From positions 124,001-188,000 of the forward strand of contig NZ_PDKN01000001.1 in the NCBI RefSeq assembly GCF_004116335.1: a stretch of DNA of 64,000 nucleotides, given 5' to 3'. This DNA comes from Candidatus Marinarcus aquaticus. GTDB lineage: Bacteria > Campylobacterota > Campylobacteria > Campylobacterales > Arcobacteraceae. Below the pieces are notes generated by a model. The model saw only the letters and a list, made by a program, of their open reading frames with translations. It searched no databases and was not told the origin of the DNA. Positions 9,224 to 17,300 of this stretch are shown one piece after another. Each line of letters begins with the position of its first letter. Position 1 is the first letter of the stretch. Both the position numbers and the translations under genes were made by a program.

Positions 9224-9381
9224 CTTTGGATAAAGTAGGTGTAAGCATACATCGCTGCAACAACAATGGCAATACCAATCCAGACATCTTTGACTTTAAC
9301 GCTTGGATTTAAGATACCACAATAAGGGCAACGTCTGAGTTTTGGTTCAATCTCTCTTTTACAGTTTCTACAATGTTCTAT
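9220..9381 (-). CDS. Small zinc-ribbon membrane protein with apparent ATA start
   Basis: A 53-codon frame encodes a CxxC…CPYC zinc ribbon (HCRNCKREIEPKLRRCPYCG) followed by one membrane helix (about residues 34-51). The only possible start that keeps the first Cys pair is ATA at 9381. An in-frame TAA lies two codons upstream, and no ATG, GTG or TTG occurs before the ribbon. A good ribosome site (AAGGA) lies six bases ahead of the ATA. Zinc ribbon plus single span is a common small-protein design of unknown function. Existence is well supported by the motif; the unusual start makes automated callers likely to miss it. Confidence 0.65.
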   Translation of the reverse strand: MEHCRNCKREIEPKLRRCPYCGILNPSVKVKDVWIGIAIVVAAMYAYTYFIQS

Positions 9382-9461
9382 TTTTTATCCTTTTATAGGG
9401 CTTTTTTAAAGAGTGAAATATACACAAAAAATTTTCAAAAGTCAATGATTGCATTTTGTAA

Positions 9462-9467
9462 TATAAT
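9462..9467 (+). promoter_or_regulatory. -10 box of the Y-family polymerase gene
   Basis: TATAAT sits about 36 bases before the polymerase ATG in an AT-rich stretch, with no recognisable -35. This is the usual appearance of a Campylobacterota housekeeping promoter. No LexA-type palindrome is visible nearby. Confidence 0.45.
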
Positions 9468-9502
9468 TGAGTGTAATCAGAAAAAAACTCTATACTTTTA
9501 CC

Positions 9503-10777
9503 ATGATATTACACCTGGATCTTGATTGTTTTTTTGTCTCCGCACACCGTACCATTGATAAGAGTTTAGAAGGAATACCCACCGCAGTTGGTGGACGAAG
9601 TAACCTCAATATTTTTGATAGAAAAAAAGCGCAACGCTTTATTTCCAATAATTCAGGCGCATTTGTCAGTTCTATTGTCAGTAACAACGAAGGAGAAGAC
9701 GCAGAGTATTTTAAAGATGAACATGGTCGTATTCGAGGCATCATTACCACTGCGTCATATGAAGCCAGAGCGTATGGCGTAAAAACCGCCATGAGTGTGA
9801 ATGAAGCGTTGCAACTGTGTCCTCATTTGAAAATGATCAAGCCACACTATCCTTTGTATCATGAACTTTCACATAAACTGGCACAATTTTTAAGCAATCG
9901 TATGCCTTATATTGAGCAGTTCAGCATCGATGAATTTTTTGGAGATGTCACAGGATGGGTAGAAAAAAGCGAGATTAAAGAGTTTGCACTGAATCTACAA
10001 AAAGAGATCAACGAGCAGTTGGGATTGCCTATTTCAATTGGGGTAGCGGAGTCAAAATGGATTGCCAAACTTGTAACGGAGTTTGCAAAGCCGCATGGGG
10101 TAAAAGTGGTATTTAAAGCTTGTGAAGAGGAGTTTATCAAAGATATTCCCATCGAGATGTTTTCAGGAGTGGGCAAAGGGTATGCTGCCAAACTGCATGG
10201 GTATGGTATTTCAAAACTGGGGCAAGTCAAAGCCAAAAAAGAGTTGTTTTACTCTTGGAAGAAACCGGGTATTCAACTCTATAACCGTATTTGTGGTATA
10301 GATAATGAAAAAATATCTTTTTATTCCGATGAGTACAGTGTACGAAAATCCATAGGTATTGGGCGTACGTTTGATCCTTTACAAGACAGAATAGAGTTGC
10401 GACGGCGAGTGGTTATTTTATGTCGATATTTGAGTTTTTTGGTGCTCAAACAAGGCGTCAATCCTCAAACTTTTTATCTGAAAATTCGCTATGAGTTTCG
10501 CTCAAAGTCAAAAAATACCGTATCAACCAATCGATTGTTCAGTGAGGCTTATTTTAAAGAGGAGATGCTCAAACTATTTGATATTACAGATAATCATACA
10601 ACCCATCGTGTGGTCCAACTCAATATTGCGGTGTCCAATTTTAACGAACAAAATCCTAAAAGCTTCAACCTATTTGAGTATGAAAATGATTTACAACAAG
10701 CCAAGTTAAACAAAGGTATTCAAGAGTTGCGCAGTAAATTTGGTATTGATATTATTAAAAATGCGAGTGAACTTTAA
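9503..10777 (+). CDS. dinB: Y-family DNA polymerase (Pol IV / DinB type)
   Basis: The protein is about 424 residues from the ATG at 9503 (MILHLDLDCFF). This start is chosen because the family begins at this catalytic strand, and the upstream in-frame codons overlap the -10 box. Palm residues are Asp6 in HLDLDCFF and Asp143-Glu144 in SIDEFF; TASYEAR and the GVGK helix-hairpin-helix are conserved. It carries out low-fidelity translesion synthesis. Odd point: about 45 extra, polar residues (about 32-77) lie between the PTAVGG strand and the RGIITTASYEAR segment, where ordinary Pol IV has only a few. Confidence 0.85.
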   Translation: MILHLDLDCFFVSAHRTIDKSLEGIPTAVGGRSNLNIFDRKKAQRFISNNSGAFVSSIVSNNEGEDAEYFKDEHGRIRGIITTASYEARAYGVKTAMSVNEALQLCPHLKMIKPHYPLYHELSHKLAQFLSNRMPYIEQFSIDEFFGDVTGWVEKSEIKEFALNLQKEINEQLGLPISIGVAESKWIAKLVTEFAKPHGVKVVFKACEEEFIKDIPIEMFSGVGKGYAAKLHGYGISKLGQVKAKKELFYSWKKPGIQLYNRICGIDNEKISFYSDEYSVRKSIGIGRTFDPLQDRIELRRRVVILCRYLSFLVLKQGVNPQTFYLKIRYEFRSKSKNTVSTNRLFSEAYFKEEMLKLFDITDNHTTHRVVQLNIAVSNFNEQNPKSFNLFEYENDLQQAKLNKGIQELRSKFGIDIIKNASEL

Positions 10778-10780
10778 ATG

Positions 10781-11179
10781 TTACTCGCACTGCTTGGTTA
10801 AATCTTGAAGCTCTAAATTCAAAGCATTAGAAGAGATATAGACTTCCCACAATGAAATAAACAGAGATATACACATTGTAATCAGACTTAATCCAAAGAT
10901 TTTTTTACCAATTTCATGAAACTCTAAAAAAAGACTGAACATCGAAAGCGTACACAAAAGCATTGAAACCACACCAAAAAACTGCATCCATTTGGTCAAT
11001 TCCAATCTCTTTTTGAGATTTTCAATTTGACCTGCAAGATTTTTACTTCCTGTGGTGCGAGCTTGACTTGAAATAGAACGTATGAGTTGCCCCGTGGTTA
11101 AAAAACGGTTGGTATAAGCAAGTAACAGCAAAGAAATTGCTGGAAAGAGTAGGGCTGGAGTTGAAATTTCAATATCCAT
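10781..11179 (-). CDS. DUF2721 membrane protein
   Basis: The protein is 132 residues from the ATG at 11179, which has an AAAGG ribosome site; the frame extends upstream without support. The opening STPALLFPAISLLLLAYTNRF, an early membrane segment, and two later helices (about 65-85 and 93-113) match the DUF2721 family as I remember it. Function is unknown. It is monocistronic and ends 3 bp from the convergent polymerase stop. Confidence 0.75.
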   Translation of the reverse strand: MDIEISTPALLFPAISLLLLAYTNRFLTTGQLIRSISSQARTTGSKNLAGQIENLKKRLELTKWMQFFGVVSMLLCTLSMFSLFLEFHEIGKKIFGLSLITMCISLFISLWEVYISSNALNLELQDLTKQCE

Positions 11180-11400
11180 AAATGACCTTTTTATTTTTGA
11201 TATTTTAACACAAACCAAACATCATGTAAAGATTGAAAAAAAGGGACCATTATTTTAATTGTATACTATTTCTACAATTTATACATCTATTTCACATTTA
11301 ATTTACATATAATATGTGATATATTCACTTAAAATATGTAAATTAATATCACAATATAACTTTTTTGATAAATAATTTTTGATAAAATATTACATATTAA

Positions 11401-12975
11401 ATGACAAGGAGGTACATTATCAGTAAAGCAGCTTATAAAACGGACTACGAAGTTGGTCAAGATAATGTTGAAATTTTAGGTATGGATATTCACAATCCAG
11501 TATTTTTTTTGAGTGCACTGCTCATATTACTGTTTGTAATTACTACCATTATGTTCCCTACTGTATCCAAAGAGGTGCTTGATGGAGCAAAATGGTGGGC
11601 AATTAACCATTTTGATTGGCTCTTTATGAGTGCAGGAAACTTTTTTGTACTCTTTTGTTTGGCACTGATTTTTTTACCTGTGGGTAAAATTCGTTTAGGT
11701 GGCAATGATGCAAAACCAGAGTTTTCACGAATTTCATGGTTTTCGATGCTGTTTGCTGCAGGTATGGGAATTGGATTGATGTTCTGGAGTGTGGCTGAAC
11801 CAGTAGCTTATTATACCGCTTGGTATAAAACGCCTTTAGGCGTAGAAGCCAATACTGCTGAAGCAGCTTCGCTTGCTATGGGTGCGACGATGTATCACTG
11901 GGGAGTTCATCCTTGGGCCATTTATGGTGTGGTTGCACTCTCCTTGGCATTTTTTGCTTATAATAAGAAGCTTCCATTGACTATTCGATCGGCTTTTTAT
12001 CCTTTACTTAAAGAGCGTATTTGGGGCTGGCCAGGTCATCTCATTGACTTATTAGCTGTGTTAGCAACTATTTTTGGTTTGGCAACCTCTTTAGGATTGG
12101 GAGCCAAACAAGCCGCCAGTGGATTGAACTATGTATTTGAAACGGGCAATGATATCAATGTTCAAATTGGAATCATCATCTTTATTACAGCTGTGGCTAT
12201 TTTTTCTGTGGTACGTGGGATTGATGGAGGAGTGAAACTCTTAAGTAACCTCAATATGCTTATTGCCTTTATTCTGTTGGTGTTCATCATTCTTGTGGGA
12301 ACTTCTACGGGTTTTTTAAGTGTATTGTTTAATACGTTTACCAGTTACATGGAAAATATCATTCCTTTGAGTAATTTTGTTAATCGAGAAGATGAAGCGT
12401 GGTTGCATGGCTGGACCGTATTTTATTGGGCATGGTGGATCTCTTGGTCGCCATTTGTTGGAATGTTTATTGCGCGTATTTCAAAAGGACGAACTGTACA
12501 AGAGTTTATGATTGCCATTTTAATTATCCCTACTTTGATTACAATGGTTTGGATGTCTGCTTTTGGAGGTACCGCCATTGAACAAGTACAAAATCATATC
12601 GGAGAGCTCTCAAATGGTATTTCAACTGTATCTTTAGCAATGTTTCAAATGTTTGATAATTTGGCATGGTCATCAATTATTTCTGTGCTGGGGATTGTTT
12701 TGGTATTGGTCTTTTTTGTAACAAGTTCAGATTCAGGCTCGTTGGTCATTGACTCTATCACTGCAGGTGGAAAAATGGATGCACCAGTTCCTCAACGAGT
12801 TTTTTGGGCAACAATGGAAGGGCTTATTGCAGGTGCATTACTATTTGTAGGAGGTAAAGATGCCCTTTCAGCCTTGCAAGCGGGTGCCATTACAACTGGA
12901 CTTCCTTTTGCCGTTGTGTTACTATTTATGTCTTGGAGTTTGTATAAAGGGCTTAAGTCTGAAGTTAAGAGTTGA
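11401..12975 (+). CDS. BCCT-family betaine/choline/carnitine transporter
   Basis: The protein is about 524 residues with twelve membrane spans. The BCCT hallmarks are present: AGMGIGLMFWSVAEP, the glycine-rich segment ATIFGLATSLGLGAKQ, and the aromatic substrate box FYWAWWISWSPFVGMF. These carriers import glycine betaine, choline or carnitine with Na+ or H+ for osmoprotection. The frame's only ATG (11401) has no ribosome site ahead of it. A perfect AAGGAGG lies inside the frame at 11406-11412, six bases before an ATC codon at 11419, so the real start may be non-AUG. Upstream 180 bp is extremely AT-rich. Stop overlaps the convergent amidotransferase gene. Confidence 0.88.
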   Translation: MTRRYIISKAAYKTDYEVGQDNVEILGMDIHNPVFFLSALLILLFVITTIMFPTVSKEVLDGAKWWAINHFDWLFMSAGNFFVLFCLALIFLPVGKIRLGGNDAKPEFSRISWFSMLFAAGMGIGLMFWSVAEPVAYYTAWYKTPLGVEANTAEAASLAMGATMYHWGVHPWAIYGVVALSLAFFAYNKKLPLTIRSAFYPLLKERIWGWPGHLIDLLAVLATIFGLATSLGLGAKQAASGLNYVFETGNDINVQIGIIIFITAVAIFSVVRGIDGGVKLLSNLNMLIAFILLVFIILVGTSTGFLSVLFNTFTSYMENIIPLSNFVNREDEAWLHGWTVFYWAWWISWSPFVGMFIARISKGRTVQEFMIAILIIPTLITMVWMSAFGGTAIEQVQNHIGELSNGISTVSLAMFQMFDNLAWSSIISVLGIVLVLVFFVTSSDSGSLVIDSITAGGKMDAPVPQRVFWATMEGLIAGALLFVGGKDALSALQAGAITTGLPFAVVLLFMSWSLYKGLKSEVKS

Positions 12976-13651
12976 TGCCATTTGAAGCTGTTTGAACCAA
13001 GAGTTTGAACAGTTTCAGATGATTTTTCATAAAAAAAAGATATTCAGGATGCCACTGCACGCCATAAATCAGACTCTTACTGTCTTTATATGAAATGGAT
13101 TGAATGATGTCATACTCATCCATTGCTTCAACTTTAAAACTTTTTGGAATCTCTTTGACCGCTTGATGATGCAAAGTGTTGATTTGTATTTCACGTCGTT
13201 TAAGCACTCTTTGTAAAAGGCCTTTGGATTTAATGGAGATATTTTTCCACGCAAACGGAGTATAACGATACTCATATCCCTCTTTACGTATATCTTTATA
13301 GAGTTTCCCTCCAAAAAAAATATTGATCAATTGATAACCTCTGCATATACCAAAAACAGGAATGTTTTTTTCAATTGCTTTATGCAATAAGGTATACTCT
13401 AATACATCTCTTTTGTAAGTAATCACATCTTCCAGTTCGCAACTCTCTTCTTCGAAAAAAGCGTAATACAAATCATCACCACCACTGATGATTAAACCAT
13501 CCATTTCAAGAGTTGTATAGTTGTCTTTTGGTCGTATGACTTGACTTCTTGCTCCACATAAAAGAAGGGAGAGTCGAATAAAAAAGCGAGAGATATACCC
13601 TTTATTGGGTCCTGTTATTACGATAAGAGGTCGAGAATGTGAAAATGACAT
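12965..13651 (-). CDS. Class I glutamine amidotransferase-like γ-glutamyl hydrolase (peptidase C26)
   Basis: The protein is about 228 residues from ATG 13651. It has the glutaminase fold with nucleophile Cys103 in GICRGYQ and His201/Glu203 in QWHPEY; SGGDDLYY marks the oxyanion/substrate side. It resembles PuuD/C26 enzymes that hydrolyse γ-glutamyl amides. The start lies inside the end of the amidoligase gene (about 34 bp overlap), so the two are translated together. Predicted amidoligases of the glutamine-synthetase-like fold have been reported with such amidotransferase-like partners (Iyer and colleagues). The product is probably a γ-glutamyl or related amide, but the substrate is unknown. 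Confidence 0.8.
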   Translation of the reverse strand: MSFSHSRPLIVITGPNKGYISRFFIRLSLLLCGARSQVIRPKDNYTTLEMDGLIISGGDDLYYAFFEEESCELEDVITYKRDVLEYTLLHKAIEKNIPVFGICRGYQLINIFFGGKLYKDIRKEGYEYRYTPFAWKNISIKSKGLLQRVLKRREIQINTLHHQAVKEIPKSFKVEAMDEYDIIQSISYKDSKSLIYGVQWHPEYLFFMKNHLKLFKLLVQTASNGINS

Positions 13652-14637
13652 TGTTCTATCCACTCATGAGTATTAAATATTGGTGCCTCCAAATAAGTTA
13701 AAAACTCCTCACTCATAATCTCAAATTTCTTAGGATTTGCCACTAAGAGTTCAACCATTACCCAAGGCAGAAACTCTTGCGTTAATGACCATCTTAAGAT
13801 ATTGACTTTTGAGTTTGCTAATCGATAGTGAAACGTAGGGCGTGCATTGATTTTCTCTTTTGGAAGGTGTTGTCGTACTCTTTTTTCATCCCAAAAAGTC
13901 ATTAACGGTAACATATCTAAAATACGATTACGTGTAGGATTAAATGCAATATACTCTTCAATAAACTGCTCTTGATTAGGCTTATACGCTTTGTCAATCA
14001 CTTTTTTAAGATACTCTTTGGGAAAATCATTGATATATGGAGAGATTTTACGAGCGATGTCCACTTCACTTTGTACTTCAATCCACTTTTGTAAAATCAA
14101 AAAAGCTTTAAAGGTTTTAAGCACATCAATGCTCTCTAAGGAAGCAGGTTCAATGTTAAAGTGCACTCCAAAAGCATAATGCAGTGAGTGTGTGGTACCA
14201 AAAGCACCATGTAAACAGAATGATTCTGCGAGTTTATCTATTTCAAAAAGATTTGAAATGGGTACGGGTGGTGTGGCCACTTCAAAGGGAACAAAACGTT
14301 TGGAGGTTTTATCTAAAAGGGTGTCAATATCATGTGAGACATCTCCAATGTAGTGTTGCAGTTTCTCAAAGAGACCCTCTTTTTGTATCTTTTGAAGCAG
14401 TTGGGCATCCAGTTCAAAGTTAAAAGTACCGTATTTACTTTGAGTTAATTGCCACTCATATTTGCTGGTCTTTTTGATTTCTCCACCAAAAAGTTCTCGT
14501 GCAAGTTCGATACTTTTTTCTAAAGAGAGGTTTGAATACTCTATTTCTACTCCGACGTGTCGAGCTTTTTTCTCTTTGTTAAAAAAAAGGTGAGGCAAAA
14601 ATTTTTTTTCTATTTTATTGATATATTCCAGACTCAT
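13618..14637 (-). CDS. Putative amidoligase (glutamine-synthetase-like COOH-NH2 ligase fold)
   Basis: The 339-residue protein has the putative-amidoligase pattern: N-terminal RHVGVEIEYSNLS (metal-binding E-x-E), FELDAQLL, FVPFEVATPP, the mid-protein HYAFGVHFNIEP histidine segment, and C-terminal RPTFHYRLANSKVN. These enzymes are predicted to form an amide bond using ATP, analogous to glutamine synthetase or glutamate-cysteine ligase. It is the second gene of a three-gene operon (membrane protein, amidoligase, C26 amidotransferase). No biochemical function is established for this subgroup as far as I know. Confidence 0.78.
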   Translation of the reverse strand: MSLEYINKIEKKFLPHLFFNKEKKARHVGVEIEYSNLSLEKSIELARELFGGEIKKTSKYEWQLTQSKYGTFNFELDAQLLQKIQKEGLFEKLQHYIGDVSHDIDTLLDKTSKRFVPFEVATPPVPISNLFEIDKLAESFCLHGAFGTTHSLHYAFGVHFNIEPASLESIDVLKTFKAFLILQKWIEVQSEVDIARKISPYINDFPKEYLKKVIDKAYKPNQEQFIEEYIAFNPTRNRILDMLPLMTFWDEKRVRQHLPKEKINARPTFHYRLANSKVNILRWSLTQEFLPWVMVELLVANPKKFEIMSEEFLTYLEAPIFNTHEWIEQCHFHILDLLS

Positions 14638-14646
14638 AAAAACTCC

Positions 14647-15105
14647 TTAGTGTTCAACAGTATAACTGAGTTTTTGATAAATTCCCAATCCAATGATGAC
14701 AAAAACGGCAGTGAGTATAAGCATGGCAGGATAAATAAGTAAGTGCATGTCGTTAGCACCTGCTTTAAAGATATAGACCAAGCCTTCAACACTCACTGCT
14801 ATGGCAATAATGGTCATGATTTTAGTGAGGGTTCTTCGAGCTTCTTTGGGTTCTCTTAACTCTTTATTTCTAAATACCTCTTCTTCAATCATATATTTTG
14901 AAATATCTAAAATAGCAATAGAAATAATCACCGTACCCACTGATTGTAACATCACTAAAATAAACTCTTTTTTATTGACATAATTTTTGATGGCTTCAAT
15001 CACTTCTGTGGTAGACCACCAAAGAATCGCCAATGATATTCCTGTAAGAATAACTGCAAAGAGCAGATAAATTAAAGTTGTCAGATTTTCAAATCCTTTT
15101 TTCAT
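14647..15105 (-). CDS. Four-span membrane protein of the amidoligase operon
   Basis: The protein is 152 residues from ATG 15105, which follows a strong AAGGAG ribosome site; about 58 upstream in-frame codons lack support. Four hydrophobic helices (about 10-32, 47-68, 93-113, 122-145) flank a charged cytosolic stretch (EEEVFRNKELREPKEARR). It starts the operon with the amidoligase and amidotransferase, 9 bp before the amidoligase start. No family function is known to me. It could export or anchor the amide product. Confidence 0.72.
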   Translation of the reverse strand: MKKGFENLTTLIYLLFAVILTGISLAILWWSTTEVIEAIKNYVNKKEFILVMLQSVGTVIISIAILDISKYMIEEEVFRNKELREPKEARRTLTKIMTIIAIAVSVEGLVYIFKAGANDMHLLIYPAMLILTAVFVIIGLGIYQKLSYTVEH

Positions 15106-15193
15106 AAGTGCTCCTTTGTATGCTGTTATTAAAACATAACATAACAAAGTAAAATCAAACTTAACTTTGTCACTTAAGAAAAAGGTTAAAAGC

Positions 15194-16021
15194 TTAGAGC
15201 TGAAGTTCTTTAAGGTAGTTTGAAATGGAAGGAATAAAATCTTTTCTGCATACAAGTGTGGTGGGAATATGAGCATCATTTTTGTCTAAAAGAGTGATTC
15301 TTATATCCTTATCATATCCCATTTTTTCAACAAGACTCATAGGTAAAAGTGTGCGTCCCATTCCCACTTTTACGCACCCCAGTATGGTTTCTAAACTTCC
15401 AAAACAGAGACTTTTTTCAATTTCAACACTGTTTTGTTTCATATACTCTTTTAAAAACTCATCATATCGACACCCTTTTTTAAAAGTTAGCGTTACATTA
15501 GGAGAGAGCATATCATTGGATTCAAGCAGAGCCATATCCTCTTCAATGACATTTAATACCATCAGTTTATCACTTTTGGGATAACCACTGATAAAAGCAA
15601 TATCAACTTGAAAATCTAAAATCATCTGTACAACATCTTGCGTGGTACCTGTAAAAAGTTCTAAATGCATGGTAGGAAAAGCTTCATGCAGTTGCATTAA
15701 AAAAGGTGAGATTCGAACGGCTGCATTACACTCTGTAGAGCCTACTCTTAAATGTGTCATGGGTGTATCATTTTGTAAACTTGATACCGCATCTTCGAGT
15801 TTATGAATGATTTCTATGGCTTTGGGATAAAAACTTTTTCCCAATTCTGTAAGAATGACCCCTTTGGGAACTCTGTGAAAGAGTTGGGCATCGAGTATTT
15901 TTTCAAGTTGTTTGATACGTGAAGTGACATTAGATTGGGCACACTTAAGTTCATTGGCTGCCAATGAAATACTCTTTTTATTGGCCACACTCACGAATAC
16001 TTTTAACAAATTCAAATCCAT
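15194..16021 (-). CDS. LysR-family transcriptional regulator
   Basis: The protein is 275 residues from ATG 16021 (AAGGAG ribosome site; upstream codons unsupported). It has an N-terminal winged helix (MDLNLLKVFVSVANKKSISLAANELKC…) with the recognition helix AQSNVTSRIKQLEKIL, then a periplasmic-binding-protein-like effector domain (about 88-275). It is divergent from the YbfB-type MFS gene with a 100-bp shared region. By LysR custom it probably controls that transporter and itself. Effector unknown. Confidence 0.85.
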   Translation of the reverse strand: MDLNLLKVFVSVANKKSISLAANELKCAQSNVTSRIKQLEKILDAQLFHRVPKGVILTELGKSFYPKAIEIIHKLEDAVSSLQNDTPMTHLRVGSTECNAAVRISPFLMQLHEAFPTMHLELFTGTTQDVVQMILDFQVDIAFISGYPKSDKLMVLNVIEEDMALLESNDMLSPNVTLTFKKGCRYDEFLKEYMKQNSVEIEKSLCFGSLETILGCVKVGMGRTLLPMSLVEKMGYDKDIRITLLDKNDAHIPTTLVCRKDFIPSISNYLKELQL

Positions 16022-16034
16022 ATCACTTCTCCTT

Positions 16035-16090
16035 ATATCATATATCATGATTGATTATTTGACACTCAATAACTTTTAGTGATATGATAC
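16035..16090. promoter_or_regulatory. Candidate LysR operator/promoter region
   Basis: Between the divergent LysR and MFS genes lie ATATCATATATCATGAT (16035-16051) and GTGATATGATAC (16079-16090), which contain inverted copies of TGATATGAT/ATCATATCA. The second overlaps a -10-like TATGAT (16083-16088) for the MFS gene. The arrangement suits a LysR recognition and activation site pair; it is inferred from symmetry only. Confidence 0.35.
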
Positions 16091-16121
16091 CATGAATGAA
16101 CCAATTTAACAAGGGCATCAT

Positions 16122-17300
16122 ATGAACAGATTATTAAACCGCAATGATAATGTTGCGATTTTATTGGCAGGTATTTTTTCAGGTATTGTCGGAATGGGAG
16201 TTGCACGATTTGTGTTTACGTCACTTTTACCTGATATGCTGGATGATTTTCTTACATTAACATTTGCAGGTATTTTAGCAGCATTAAATTTTGCAGGTTA
16301 TATGGGAGGATCGATTCTTTCAGTCTTTATTAAAGACATCAATCAAAAAGTAATACTCTATCGAATCGGAATTGTATTGTGTCTTTTAACTACAATCCTT
16401 TTAGGTTTGACCACCAATGAAACCCTGTGGCTAATTTCAAGAATCATTGCTGGTTTTGGAAGTGCGATGCTTTTTGTGGTGGGTTCAGCTATTGTTATGA
16501 CCAAACTGACCTTTGAAAATAAAACAAAAGCCATGGGGATTCATTTTAGTGGTATAGGATTTTCTATTTTAGTCACAGATTTGGTCTCTCGAGCAGTATT
16601 GTCTTCAGGCTATACTTGGCAAAATTCATGGATTGTATTAACCATTTTTGGTGCTGTTTTAAGCTGTTATTGTTGGTATATTTTATGTTTTGATAAAGAG
16701 GTGCATCAAAAAGTAGTGAAACACAAATTTGATTTTTCACTCTTTAACTTGTATGTCATACTTCTTATTATGGCTTATTTTACGGAAGGTGTTGGATTTG
16801 TTGTTCAAGCAACATTCTTGCCTGATATCATCAACTCTTTAGAAGGCTTAGAAGGGTATGGAAACCTTACATGGACGCTGGTGGGGATTGCTGGAATTCC
16901 TTCGTCTATTATATGGTTACGATTGGCACATAAATATGGCAGTATCAATATCATTATGATTGCTTTGTTGGTGCAAGTCGTGGGTATTTTAATTCCAGCA
17001 TTGACCAATAACATTGTATTGAATCTGCTTTCAGGTATTTTATACGGTGGAACTTTTATTGGATTGGTTGGGTTGTTTATGAATTTAGGGGGAAAACTAT
17101 CACAAAAAAACCCTGTCGTATTAATGGGTGCTTTGACCACATCTTATGGAGTAGGACAAGTGATTGCTCCTCTTTACAGTGTTGCTTTAACGCATCATTA
17201 TGGAAATTACAACATGGCACTGTATGTCACAGCTGCCATTGTGGTTGGTGGAATACTTCTTTTGATGATTGCTAAAAAATTAGAAACAGTCAGAAACTAA
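16122..17300 (+). CDS. YbfB/YjiJ-type MFS transporter
   Basis: The 392-residue carrier has about twelve spans. The opening GIVGMGVARFVFTSLLPDML and ALNFAGYMGGSIL match the YbfB/YjiJ group of MFS proteins as I remember it, and RIIAGFGSAMLFVVG follows in TM4. Substrate is unknown. It is divergent from a LysR regulator, a common pairing for this group. Its last bases overlap the convergent TRAP gene by 4 bp. Confidence 0.8.
   Translation: MNRLLNRNDNVAILLAGIFSGIVGMGVARFVFTSLLPDMLDDFLTLTFAGILAALNFAGYMGGSILSVFIKDINQKVILYRIGIVLCLLTTILLGLTTNETLWLISRIIAGFGSAMLFVVGSAIVMTKLTFENKTKAMGIHFSGIGFSILVTDLVSRAVLSSGYTWQNSWIVLTIFGAVLSCYCWYILCFDKEVHQKVVKHKFDFSLFNLYVILLIMAYFTEGVGFVVQATFLPDIINSLEGLEGYGNLTWTLVGIAGIPSSIIWLRLAHKYGSINIIMIALLVQVVGILIPALTNNIVLNLLSGILYGGTFIGLVGLFMNLGGKLSQKNPVVLMGALTTSYGVGQVIAPLYSVALTHHYGNYNMALYVTAAIVVGGILLLMIAKKLETVRN

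Noticed and set aside
9112-9312. Plus-strand 66-codon frame overlapping the rhomboid end and zinc-ribbon gene
   Set aside because: It is out of frame with both neighbours and shows no protein-like pattern; the minus-strand zinc ribbon explains the sequence.
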